Assembly: GCA_934149005.1 (NCBI GenBank)
Contig: CAKPDN010000002.1
Location: 1 to 64,000 of the forward strand
DNA length: 64,000 nucleotides
From: an uncultured Clostridia bacterium
GTDB taxonomy: Bacteria > Bacillota > Clostridia > TANB77 > CAG-508
Reading direction: 5' to 3'
In this document: one piece after another, positions 34,401 through 43,729 of the stretch
Layout of the letters: every line of letters starts with the position of its first letter
Position numbering within the stretch: position 1 is the stretch's first letter
Made by a program: the position numbers and the translations under genes
The notes under the pieces: model-generated
Told to the model about the DNA's origin: nothing
The model's database searches: none
The model's input: only the letters and a program-made list of their open reading frames with translations

Positions 34401-36342
34401 TACAACAAAATATGGAGAAGTTACTAAAAATTCAAATGAATTAAATACTGTTGTTAAAGAAGGCAAATTAGAACTAAAATTTGTTTCGGTAGATGCAACT
34501 GATGGAGTATTGAGTAGTGGATATTCATATAGATATATGTTACATGTTACTAATACATCAAATGAAGAATTAAAAAATGTTAAAGTAAAAATTAATAAAA
34601 ATGATCTTATAAATATATCTAAAATATATTACATAGATGTAGATGATAATATTGTAATGCAAGAAAAATCAGATAGTATAGAAATTAATAAAATTTCAGC
34701 TGGTGAAACAAAGATAATAACAGTAAATACAAATGTTAAAGAATTTAAAGATACTAAATCAAAAGATGTAGCTTTAAGTGTAATGTGTGTAGAAAATAAT
34801 AATGAATATAAATCTAATGAACTTAATATGATAGCAAAATCTAATTTAATGTTAAGTATGTCAGCCACATCAGAAAATAGTGGAAAATATGTAAAAGCCG
34901 GAGATACTATTAAATATAGTATTGTTGTAAAAAATAATGGAAATGAGAGTGCTAATTTAGTAAGTTTAAATAACTGGCTTCCAAATGATATTACTTTAAC
35001 AAAAGTAATTAGAAATGGAGTAGAATTATCAAATGAAAATTATTTATTGGTAGTAGATAGCAATAAAAATAAAAAGGAATTAATATTAAAAGAAAATTCT
35101 ATATCAGCTGGTGATACTATAAAATATGAAGTTGAAGAAGTTGCAAATTTATTAAAGGGAGTAACAACTGCAACAGAATTAATAAATGAATATTCATTAA
35201 GAGTTGATGCTTTTGAAGTCGAAACAGCAAAAATAGAACATGTTTTACAACCATATGAGAATTCTTCAGACAATAATGGAGAAAATAACTCAGGAGAAGA
35301 CTCTAATCCATCTGATAACAATCAATATAAAATAATTTCTGGTGTTGCTTGGATAGATGAAAATGAAAATGGACAAAAAGATGCAACTGAAAAAACAGTT
35401 GAAGGAATAAAAGTAAAATTACTAGATGTTCAGAAAAATCAATTTGTAAAAGATATAGAAGGAAATATTTTAACAGCTATTACAAGTGAAACAGGATTTT
35501 ATAGTTTTACTAAAGTAGAAAAAGGACAATATTTAGCAATATTTGAATATGATAATACTCAATATGGATTAACAGCATTTGAAAAAGAAGGGGTTACTAA
35601 TGAAGTAAATTCAAATGTATTTACTAAGACAATAAATGTAGATGGTACAGAGAGCAATGTTGCAACAACGGAAATATTAAATGTTGATAATGAAAATATT
35701 TCAAATATCAATATAGGTTTAATAACAGCTAAAAAATATGATTTACAATTAGATAAATTTATTAGCAAAGTTACAGTACAAAATAGTAAAACCGTATCAA
35801 ATTCTTATAATGAAGCTACATTAGTAAAACAAGAAATAGATGCAAAACAGGTTAACTCAACAATGGTAGTTGTAGAATATACAATAAGAGTTATAAATAA
35901 AGGTGATGTTTCAGCCTATGTTAAAAAAATAGCAGATTATTTATCAGTTGATTATAAATTTAATTCAGAATTAAATAAAGACTGGTATCAATCTGGAAAT
36001 GATGTATATTGCACAAGTTTGGCAAATGAAAAAATAGAGCCAGGACAAAGTAGAGAAGTAACATTAACGGTTATAAAAGAAATGAAAGAAAATAATACAG
36101 GATTAGTTAATAATACAGCAGAGATAGTAAACTCATATAATGAATACGGCTTAACAGATATTAATTCTACAGAAGGAAATAAAGTAAAAGGCGAAAATGA
36201 TATGGGTTCAGCAGATTTGATTATAAGTATTAAAACAGGTCAGGTGGTTATGACAGTTTCTTTAATAATCTTAGCAATAGCTATTTTAGGAGTGGCAATG
36301 TTTTTAATAAGAAGAATAATTATTAATAGAAGAATAATATAG
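31474..36342 (+). CDS. Giant cell-surface protein with repeated Ig/DUF11-like domains and a C-terminal anchor
   Basis: This 1622-residue protein has a signal peptide (about 1-34, ending VTYAAEV) after AGGAGG. Long beta-rich repeats follow, including DUF11-like modules (VLRYVINISNTGSEEISNIN, VKAGDTIKYSIVVKNNGNES). An SdrD-B/Cna-B-like domain near 1285-1390 has SGVAWIDENENGQKDATEK and GFYSFTKVEKGQY. The end is a membrane helix with a basic tail (LIILAIAILGVAMFLIRR, then IIINRRII). No LPXTG-type motif precedes it, so it is membrane- rather than wall-anchored. It is 20 bases from the next adhesin gene, and the two likely form a surface complex (inference). Confidence 0.83.
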   Translation: MKQRILKTIVALLLIITLTMANFLMLGVNAVTYAAEVINSDKNTNHKNVEFMAYFKEENGNKNTNLELATDKDNLKLYFDISVKREGYFNGDIVIKDANFKLKTDVKNDNINKIEDNKIYLNQINAGESKEIEVEIEILKDDRFDLSLLNMKSTISLEGIYKDSTQKDISIFTDKNVNLNFISPYVKEKDNVKLSQKILTNKILELNGEEKRIIQVEVSLGLNNNLFPIEMTTVDINTPKISDKYAESVLINSNNELATNAKILTQDDWSYNTQTGVINLKIENKAEDNKVYWLKNKEDKFIVTYIFNEGVEINNEKTNINAEIKLYDNKTVLKASNEITINNDEKDSIVTTEIAQKEANIYKGKLYAGFSRDYTHDIVLNVNLSGVVNGITLVEENDKINDNVINSTYKCTKLNKSNIQNVLGENGVLSILNANTDEVISIISKETIADDDGNIIVNYPTGVRKIKINTTAPEKIGKINIENTKTINTISKDIIKPAKEIISEINGNYLYNSDTKDLTVTNSKIELNETETSAYLELNKNEISTMSLNNVEMRVVLESKNENNELYKNPVIRIALPSKIEKIDIKSINLVYEDELKIKSTTLVDAHTIEIKLEGQQTQYKEEAIDGAIIILNADITTSKKLPSSSEKIVLTYTNENAVHYKNDAQIGQDEKQIDLVSYAGVVTINKIPEYGVEVINNEESDKTVTLDMNSNSKVIKVENEIINNNENKMTNVKILGTLPNKDAVQNVNNMNTSLQGEVTLEGISKDRTKIYYSENADATADLKNETNKWTETISDSKNVKKYLAVIDELDVAEDVNVAYSVEMPENLDYNLNARQAYSVYYTNMASEEEVNVNSITLSTPKGAVIDTELVGLVAGNKTNEVRENEVLRYVINISNTGSEEISNINVSAKVPDGTTFVNTDLLNKETEKETIDFEDVSKKDTEFKVEKLVPGEKVTKYYEVKVNKGMSGKEIKNIVTTKYGEVTKNSNELNTVVKEGKLELKFVSVDATDGVLSSGYSYRYMLHVTNTSNEELKNVKVKINKNDLINISKIYYIDVDDNIVMQEKSDSIEINKISAGETKIITVNTNVKEFKDTKSKDVALSVMCVENNNEYKSNELNMIAKSNLMLSMSATSENSGKYVKAGDTIKYSIVVKNNGNESANLVSLNNWLPNDITLTKVIRNGVELSNENYLLVVDSNKNKKELILKENSISAGDTIKYEVEEVANLLKGVTTATELINEYSLRVDAFEVETAKIEHVLQPYENSSDNNGENNSGEDSNPSDNNQYKIISGVAWIDENENGQKDATEKTVEGIKVKLLDVQKNQFVKDIEGNILTAITSETGFYSFTKVEKGQYLAIFEYDNTQYGLTAFEKEGVTNEVNSNVFTKTINVDGTESNVATTEILNVDNENISNINIGLITAKKYDLQLDKFISKVTVQNSKTVSNSYNEATLVKQEIDAKQVNSTMVVVEYTIRVINKGDVSAYVKKIADYLSVDYKFNSELNKDWYQSGNDVYCTSLANEKIEPGQSREVTLTVIKEMKENNTGLVNNTAEIVNSYNEYGLTDINSTEGNKVKGENDMGSADLIISIKTGQVVMTVSLIILAIAILGVAMFLIRRIIINRRII

Positions 36343-36362
36343 GAAAGGAGGAATATTAAAAG

Positions 36363-39300
36363 ATGAAAATTAAAAATAAAATAAGGTTATTTATCACAAT
36401 TATAACTTTAATAGCAATATTATTTACTTCTAGTATGGTTAATGCCAATAGTGATATATCATCATTAAAAACAGGAAATGGAAAAGATAAAATAGGTAAA
36501 GTACTTTTTTTAGGATTTAATGATACTTTATATAAATCTGGCGATAATGGTTCATATTGTATACAAAAAGGAAAAACTTTACATAGTGAAAGAAGAAATT
36601 ATACAGTTTCTGCATATGTAGAAATAGATGGAAATTTAGCAAATGTATATAAATCTAAAAAATCATCTGAAAGTGAAGTTGTAATTGGAAATTTAAATGG
36701 ACAGATAGCTTATATTTTAAGTAAAAAACAAGGATATGGAACTTTAGATAATCAGACAGATGCACAAAATGCATTATGGCATATAGTAAATGGATGGACA
36801 AAAGATTTATTTGGAAATTCAGATTATACTTGTGAAGATAATAAAAGTGTTTCTGAAAATAATTTAAATAAAGAAGCAATAGAATATGCAAACAAGATTG
36901 GTGGAAATATGGCTTCAGCAAAAGAAGGACAAAATAACAAAGTAGTAGATAAAACTAAAAAAGATGAATTAACTACATCAATTGAAGAAGGATATCTTAG
37001 AGTTGGGCCATTTAGATGGGAATTTGATGGAACACTTGAAAGCATTAAAGTTAAAGGGGATAATAAAGATATATCAGATTCAGATGTTAGATTTGTTAAA
37101 TATTCTGGTACTAAGGCTAATATTGTTAAACCATCTGAAATATCAACAGGAGAAGCTTTTTATGTGGATATAGATAATTCAACAGGAGTATCAAAATTAA
37201 CAGGATTAACATTAAAAACAGCTTTAGATACACCATCACAACAAATATATACCGCAAAAATTTGGTTTTTAACTTCAACTGCATATCAAAATATAATATA
37301 TGTTGATGTAGAAAGTTCAAAATCAAAACCATCACAAGGAGATGCAACATATGATATTGATGTAGAAAATTCAATTGATTTACAATTGAAAAAGGTTGAT
37401 GATAGAGATAAAACAAAACCTTTAGCAAATGTTGGATTTACATTTTCTACAACAATTCAAACATATGATAAAGTAGCGGAAGTAGAACATGAAGATTGGA
37501 CACAATATAAATATGAGTGGAGAGATCACACAATGTATTTAAGTAATGATACATGGAGTGAAAATCCAAGTACATATACAACAGATAAAGATGGGCTAAT
37601 ATCAATTAAAAATATTAAGTTCCCAACAAAAGTGATAGAAAATGAGAATAGCAAAAATGAGAGTTATATATCTACAGCAAGATTAAAATCAGGGGAAAAT
37701 ATTATAGCAACTGAAACAAGTAATCCATATTATGGCTATACAATAGGTAATACATATAAAATTAATATTGATTCTGGAAAAGAGATAAAAAATAAAATAA
37801 TAACTAACCATCAAAGATTAGTCAAATTATCAGGATATGTATGGATAGATTCTAATAGTGGTAAACTTACAATAAGACAAGAAGAATTTGAAGTTGGAGA
37901 AAAAGGAAAAGATGGAATTACTGTATATTTAAAAGATAAAAGTGGAAATGTAATAAAACAAGATACAACTTCTGAAAAGAACTTATATTCTGAAATACAA
38001 GGTGGAGAATATCAATTCAAGGATATTGATTTAGACGCATTAGAAAGAGGAGAGTATTATGTTGAATTTGAATATTGCGGAATTGATTATCAATCTGTAA
38101 CTCCAAATTTAAGCATAACTAATGGTTCAAAAGCAGTTGACACATCTACAAGAAATGTATTAGATAGTAAATTTGCATATGTAAATGCTTCAGGAAATAA
38201 TACATTACAAATGAATGATGTTAAAGTAAATTACAAAAATGCGGACAAACATGTAAAAGAAATTGATAATTATACAGGATGCAATGTATATGCTAGAACA
38301 AATGAGGCAGGGTACAATTTATATAGTGGATTTACACCAATTTCAGAAGAAATTAGATATGTTAATTTAGGATTATATGAAAAACAACAAACTGATTATG
38401 CATTAGCTCAAGATTTACACAATGTAAATATTAGTGTAAATGGAAAATCACATATTTATAAATATGGAAAAGTTAGATTTGCAAATGATGGAAATAATAT
38501 AAATGAAAATGATACTACATGGAATGTTGGAGTAAAATTCCAAAATAATAACGGAACATACAATAGAGCAATATATCATACTGATGCATGGTATGAAAAT
38601 CAACAAGATAAAAGCAATGAAATTAAAGTACGTGTAACATATAAAGTTGGATTAAAAAATGAATCTTCATATTTGGGAAGAATAAATAGTATAGTTGATT
38701 ATTGTGATAAGAGATATACATTAATAAAAATTGGAACATCTATTGATGATAAATGTAATATTGGTGGAAATATTAGTATAGGAAATAGAATTGATTATAA
38801 TAATGAATATGCAAAATATGTAATAGATGTAAATCAAATAGTTAAACCAGCTGAAACAAATTATATATATCTTCAATTTGAAATTGATAGAGCAGGTGTT
38901 TTATCAATAATGAATGATAAAGAATTATTTAATAATGTTGCAGAAATAAATTCTTATACTACATTTAAAGACAATAATGTAAATACACCAGTAGCAGTAA
39001 TTGATAAAGATTCAGTTCCAGGAAATATGATTCCAGGACAAATTGATACATATGAGGATGATACAGATGCTGCAAGATCATTAAAATTAGAATTAAAAAA
39101 TGCTAGAGCAGTAGAAGGAACTGTATTTGTAGATAATCCATTAAACATAAATAAAGATATGGTAAATACAGGAAAGCAAAGAATAGGAAATGGAATACTT
39201 GATAATGGAGAAACAGGACTTTCTGGAATTAAAGTAACATTGAGAGACACTAATAATAAACCTGTACAAATTTATGATGAAACAGATGGAAAATGGAAAG

Positions 39301-40568
39301 AAGCTACAACTGTAACTGATAATGATGGTAACTTCAAAATTTCAGGATATTTACCAGGTAACTATATATTAACATACACATGGGGAAATAAAGATTATAG
39401 AGTTCAATATTATAAAGGAACAATCTATGATGAAAATAGAAATCAAAATAATAAGTTCTGGTATAAAGAAGATACTAATACAAGAAAAACAGATGCTTTA
39501 GACGATTCTAATATTAGAAAAGAAATTGAAAACGAAATGAAAGGAATAACAACTAATATACTAGAATCTGAAATTAACAAAGCATATAATGGAGAAAATG
39601 GAAAAATAACAAAAACTACAATGGATTCATCAACTCCAGAAATGGAATTTAGTGTAGAATATGATACAACTATAACAGATGGAACCGATAAAGTTGAATT
39701 TATAGTAAAAAATATAGATTTTGGTATTATTGAAAGGCCAAAACAACAATTAGAATTATCAAAAAGAGTTTCAGCATTTAAGATTACATTAGCAAATGGT
39801 CAAGTTTTAGCTGATGCAACAATAAATGAAGATGGAAAACTAGAAGGATTGCATAATAATACAACATATATGGGACCAGTTAATCAAAATGGAGTAAATA
39901 GTAATGGAATGGTAAAAGTAGAAATAGATAATGAATTAATACAAGGTGCAACTCTTGAAACAACATATGTTATTGAAGTTATGAATATTGGTGAATTAGA
40001 TTATACATCAGATAGATATTATTATTATGGAAATACAACAGGAGGACAAGTTGTAACTGTATCTGTTACTGGATTAATTGATTATGTTGATGGAAGATTA
40101 TCAATTATGGACAATAATGGTGTTTGGATAGAAAAAGATGGTAACTATTTAGTAAATGAAGTTAATGTTAGTCAAAAAGATAATGAAGCTTATATAAACA
40201 ATAATAGAGCATATTTAACAGAAAAATTGTCTAAAGACTTAAAACCAGGAGACTCAAATACAGTTTCTCTAAAAACATCTAAATTACTTACAAGCTCAGA
40301 TGATAATACTTTTAATAATAAATCAGAAATTGTTAAGATTAATAAAAATGATGGGTTTAACATAGGTACACCAGTTAAAACTTTTGAGACTGAAGGCAAA
40401 GTAAATGAATATCACTTTAATGTTAATGATTCAGAGTCAATTGTAATTGTACCAAGTACTGGTGAAAATAAGAATTTTGTAATACCAACTTTAATTGGAA
40501 TTACTTCAATGATAGTTCTAGGTGCAGGAATATTTGCTATTAAAAAGTTTATGTTTGATAATAAGTAA
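36363..40568 (+). CDS. Giant sortase-type adhesin with thioester-like N-terminal domain
   Basis: This 1401-residue protein follows AAAGGAGG. A signal peptide (about 1-28, ending VNANS) precedes a domain (about 45-180) that resembles a TQXA thioester domain: a Cys in SYCIQKG and the word DAQNALWHIVNGW, whose Gln-x-Ala is the usual partner. If formed, the Cys-Gln bond would allow covalent host or surface attachment. Cna-B/SdrD-like modules follow (KLSGYVWIDSNSG; GILDNGETGLSGIKVTL). The end has VPSTGE, a hydrophobic helix and a lysine-bearing tail, an LPXTG-like sorting signal. No sortase gene is present in the window. Confidence 0.8.
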   Translation: MKIKNKIRLFITIITLIAILFTSSMVNANSDISSLKTGNGKDKIGKVLFLGFNDTLYKSGDNGSYCIQKGKTLHSERRNYTVSAYVEIDGNLANVYKSKKSSESEVVIGNLNGQIAYILSKKQGYGTLDNQTDAQNALWHIVNGWTKDLFGNSDYTCEDNKSVSENNLNKEAIEYANKIGGNMASAKEGQNNKVVDKTKKDELTTSIEEGYLRVGPFRWEFDGTLESIKVKGDNKDISDSDVRFVKYSGTKANIVKPSEISTGEAFYVDIDNSTGVSKLTGLTLKTALDTPSQQIYTAKIWFLTSTAYQNIIYVDVESSKSKPSQGDATYDIDVENSIDLQLKKVDDRDKTKPLANVGFTFSTTIQTYDKVAEVEHEDWTQYKYEWRDHTMYLSNDTWSENPSTYTTDKDGLISIKNIKFPTKVIENENSKNESYISTARLKSGENIIATETSNPYYGYTIGNTYKINIDSGKEIKNKIITNHQRLVKLSGYVWIDSNSGKLTIRQEEFEVGEKGKDGITVYLKDKSGNVIKQDTTSEKNLYSEIQGGEYQFKDIDLDALERGEYYVEFEYCGIDYQSVTPNLSITNGSKAVDTSTRNVLDSKFAYVNASGNNTLQMNDVKVNYKNADKHVKEIDNYTGCNVYARTNEAGYNLYSGFTPISEEIRYVNLGLYEKQQTDYALAQDLHNVNISVNGKSHIYKYGKVRFANDGNNINENDTTWNVGVKFQNNNGTYNRAIYHTDAWYENQQDKSNEIKVRVTYKVGLKNESSYLGRINSIVDYCDKRYTLIKIGTSIDDKCNIGGNISIGNRIDYNNEYAKYVIDVNQIVKPAETNYIYLQFEIDRAGVLSIMNDKELFNNVAEINSYTTFKDNNVNTPVAVIDKDSVPGNMIPGQIDTYEDDTDAARSLKLELKNARAVEGTVFVDNPLNINKDMVNTGKQRIGNGILDNGETGLSGIKVTLRDTNNKPVQIYDETDGKWKEATTVTDNDGNFKISGYLPGNYILTYTWGNKDYRVQYYKGTIYDENRNQNNKFWYKEDTNTRKTDALDDSNIRKEIENEMKGITTNILESEINKAYNGENGKITKTTMDSSTPEMEFSVEYDTTITDGTDKVEFIVKNIDFGIIERPKQQLELSKRVSAFKITLANGQVLADATINEDGKLEGLHNNTTYMGPVNQNGVNSNGMVKVEIDNELIQGATLETTYVIEVMNIGELDYTSDRYYYYGNTTGGQVVTVSVTGLIDYVDGRLSIMDNNGVWIEKDGNYLVNEVNVSQKDNEAYINNNRAYLTEKLSKDLKPGDSNTVSLKTSKLLTSSDDNTFNNKSEIVKINKNDGFNIGTPVKTFETEGKVNEYHFNVNDSESIVIVPSTGENKNFVIPTLIGITSMIVLGAGIFAIKKFMFDNK

Positions 40569-40577
40569 TTAATTATA

Positions 40578-40615
40578 AAAGGAATTTAGCTTTTGGCTAG
40601 ATTTCTTTTTGTTTG
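40578..40615 (+). terminator. Terminator of the adhesin operon
   Basis: AAAGGAATTTAGC and GCTAGATTTCTTT pair with two G-U wobbles, followed by T-rich sequence. Confidence 0.72.
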
Positions 40616-40629
40616 TAATTTGTTATACT

Positions 40630-40720
40630 TATATACATGTTTTAATTTAGGGTTAACATGTATATATACATATATACATGTTTATCTTGAGTTGGGAGTG
40701 GTTTGATTTTTTATAAAAAA
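40630..40720. repeat. Decayed giant-hairpin element, copy 4
   Basis: TATACATGTT and AACATGTATA pair around an AT-rich loop, followed by ACATGTATATATACATATA. The 3' side, GAGTTGGGAGTGGTTTGATT plus TTTTATAAAAAA, matches the 3' flank of copy 1. The conserved loop words are missing, so it looks like a remnant. Confidence 0.45.
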
Positions 40721-40733
40721 ATTGGGGTTTTGC

Positions 40734-40762
40734 TTGAAATTAAACTTTTGGTGTGATAATAT
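40734..40762 (+). promoter_or_regulatory. Promoter of the (AC)13 short ORF
   Basis: TTGAAA at 40734-40739 and TAATAT at 40757-40762 have a 17-base spacer, as in the ABC-F promoter that follows copy 1 of the element. Confidence 0.65.
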
Positions 40763-40807
40763 AAAATTGTAATTAAAAATATAGATTATCGGAGGAACAA
40801 AAGAAAA

Positions 40808-40885
<78 letters not shown>

Positions 40886-40908
40886 AAAATAAAAAAATAA
40901 ATATATAT

Positions 40909-40969
40909 AAAGATAGGAATATTATGCTTATATCAAAATTAGATATAGGCTAATATTGCTATCTTTTTG
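40909..40969 (+). terminator. Terminator after the (AC)13 ORF
   Basis: AGATAGGAATATTA (40911-40924) and TAATATTGCTATCT (40951-40964) pair with one mismatch, followed by T5. Confidence 0.75.
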
Positions 40970-41967
40970 TTGTCTTGATCCAATTGCATTGAAAAAAGTA
41001 TTAAAGTAAAATTATATTTTTTTGAAGTTTGAGTACAAGATACATTTAAAATAAGGTATATAAAGGAAGGAAAATAAAAATGATAAATAAAAATATGAGA
41101 GGTATAACATTAGTAGCACTAATAATCACGATAATAATTTTATTAATATTAGCAGGAGTAGCAATATCTAGCTTAACAGAAAATGGATTATTCGAAAAAG
41201 CAAAGCTAGCTAAAGAAAAACAAAATGAAAGTAAAGTAAAAGAGAAAGTACAACTTTTATTATCAGAATATGAAATAGAATCGGCAAGTAATAAAGAATT
41301 AAAATTAATAGATTATTTTTATGAAAAAGAAGATAGCAAAGAAATAGATAGTGTAGAAGATAAAAAAGATGGTACAATAGGAATTATAATTGAAGGATAT
41401 TCTTTTATAATAGATATGGAAAATAGAACTATTATAGATATTAAAATAAATAATGATATTAATATTAAGTATGAATTAGTTTCTTATAGTAATAATAAAT
41501 TCAAAATATTAATAAAAATAGCAGCTCCAATTAATGGACTAGAAAAAATAGAATTTTTAGATAAAAATATTGAGTGTTCTGGAGAAAAAGACTATTTAAT
41601 TAATTATGAATTAGAAGAAGGAATTGATTACACAATTAAGGTAACTAATACTAAAAAAGGTGAAAAGATAGAAGTAATTAATTTAGTTAAGCCATCAGAA
41701 CCAACTTTAGAAGTATTAAACTCAGGATACACGATATTAACTGATGAAAAAATGAAAATGCCAGAATTAAAAATAAAATATGATGAAAGAGAAAACTTTA
41801 GAAATTATTATAGTTTAGATGATGGAAAAACGTGGAATTTATATACTGCACCAATAAATGCTAGTGAAAAAACTATAAAAGTAAAAAGTGAACACGAAAA
41901 GTGTGAGGGATTGTATACTGAAAAGACAATTACATTAAATTTACCATCAGATATGCTTTTTGGCAAT

Positions 41968-42552
41968 GCATATGATGGAAATATGGAGACATATGCAGAC
42001 TATCGTGTATGGCCTCATTCTTGTAAATTTTACATAGATGATACTTGTTGGGATAAATATATATCATTACATTTTAGACTATATGATTTTACTACGGGAT
42101 ATTATAGAAGACAACAGATAGTCTTTAAAGATGAAAATAATCAAATAATAGATACATATACTTCACCAGATGTCCAAACAGGAATTGTTAACAATATTAT
42201 GGCAAAAATACCTAAAAATACAAAATCTGTTTCAATATCTTCTGATTTATATTTGTCAATTTATGAAGTATCTCTTAAATTAATGACACCAGAAATTACA
42301 TATAGTGGATATCCTAAATTGACAGATACAGGATTTATTAATGAAAAAAATGTAGCAATTAAATATGATGATAGTGACTCGATAGAAAATTATTATAGTG
42401 AAGATGATGGAAATACATGGAAAAAATATTCAAAGGACTTTTTTACTACAGCCAATAAAATTATGGCAAAAAGCATTATTAAAGAATATAATATAGAATC
42501 TTATATATCAACTAAAGAATTAAAAGATCCAGCAGATACAATAGGCAAGGAG
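41968..42552 (+). repeat. 585-bp tandem unit, copy 1
   Basis: It begins GCATATGATGGAAATATGG. It aligns without gaps to 42553-42917 over the first 365 bases with a single difference (CAT versus TAT, His to Tyr), then with scattered differences. Confidence 0.92.
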
Positions 42553-43137
42553 GCATATGATGGAAATATGGAGACATATGCAGACTATCGTGTATGGCCT
42601 TATTCTTGTAAATTTTACATAGATGATACTTGTTGGGATAAATATATATCATTACATTTTAGACTATATGATTTTACTACGGGATATTATAGAAGACAAC
42701 AGATAGTCTTTAAAGATGAAAATAATCAAATAATAGATACATATACTTCACCAGATGTCCAAACAGGAATTGTTAACAATATTATGGCAAAAATACCTAA
42801 AAATACAAAATCTGTTTCAATATCTTCTGATTTATATTTGTCAATTTATGAAGTATCTCTTAAATTAATGACACCAGAAATTACATATAGTGGATATCCT
42901 AAATTGACAGATACAGGAGTTATAAATGAAAAAAAATGTAGTAATTAAATATGATGATAGTGACTCAATAGAAAATTATTATAGTGAAGATGATGGAAAA
43001 ACATGGAAAAAATACTCAAAGGACTTTTTTACTACAGCCAATAAAATTATGGCAAAAAGCATTATGCAAGGAAAAAATTTAGAATCTTATATATAAACTA
43101 AAGAATTAAAAGATCCAGCAGATACAATAGGCAAGGA
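42553..43137 (+). repeat. 585-bp tandem unit, copy 2 (degraded)
   Basis: It is nearly identical to copy 1 but has the A8 frameshift and the TAA codon. A third unit starts at 43138 with GCATATGATGGAAAT and then diverges. Confidence 0.92.
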
Positions 43138-43486
43138 GGCATATGATGGAAATTTAGATAGCTATTGTTTAAGTTTCCCTACGATAAGATTTGATATTGA
43201 TGAATCAGTATGGAATAAAAATATAAATATGAAACTTTCAGTAAATTATTGGTCTAGTTTTAAGAGAGAGATATATATTACATTTATGAATGAAAATAAT
43301 GAAGAAATTAGTAAAACACAATTAGGAGAACTTAATTCTTGGAGTACAAATTTAGGTATATATACAGTTGAAGTACCTAATAATAGCAAATATGCAACTA
43401 TTAACATGGATGATACACCATTACAATTAAAGGTATATGAAATTTATAAATAAGATTATAAGGTGAAATAGATAGATAGAATATAA

Positions 43487-43530
43487 AAAATGTGCCTAAG
43501 CGGTTTTTACCGTTAGGCACAAATTTTTTT
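43487..43530 (+). terminator. Terminator of the GTGCCTAAGC family
   Basis: GTGCCTAAGCGG and CCGTTAGGCAC pair with one bulge, followed by AAATTTTTTT. It is the same hairpin type as at 913 and 56146. Confidence 0.88.
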
Positions 43531-43729
43531 GCAACGAAAACCCTAAATATATTGCTTTTTTTGATGTTTTATAATAAAATAAAAAACATAAAAGGATAAA
43601 TAATGTAATAAATAAAAATTATATATCACAAATTGTAAAAAACTTTTTTTAGTAGCTATCTAAAAAAGACAAAAAATACGAAGGACAAGTAGTAAAATAA
43701 GAGCTATAAAAGTTCAAGAGGTGATAAGG

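Larger units (their letters stand above)
41080..43453 (+). pseudogene. Prepilin-leader surface protein, broken by a frameshift and a stop after tandem duplication
   Basis: It starts at ATG 41080 (AAGGAAGG upstream) with a type IV prepilin-like leader: MRGITLVALIITIIILLILA near residues 6-25. The exterior part has the IKYDERENFRNYYSLDDG module also found at 29338, then 585-base tandem units with a discoidin-like module. In the second unit an A7 run has become A8 (42929-42936), which ends the open frame at 42948. Further on, TCA has become TAA at 43094. The remainder is readable to a stop at 43453 (open from about 43229, 74 residues). The product may be truncated at 622 residues, or the A-tract may be phase-variable. 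Confidence 0.8.
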
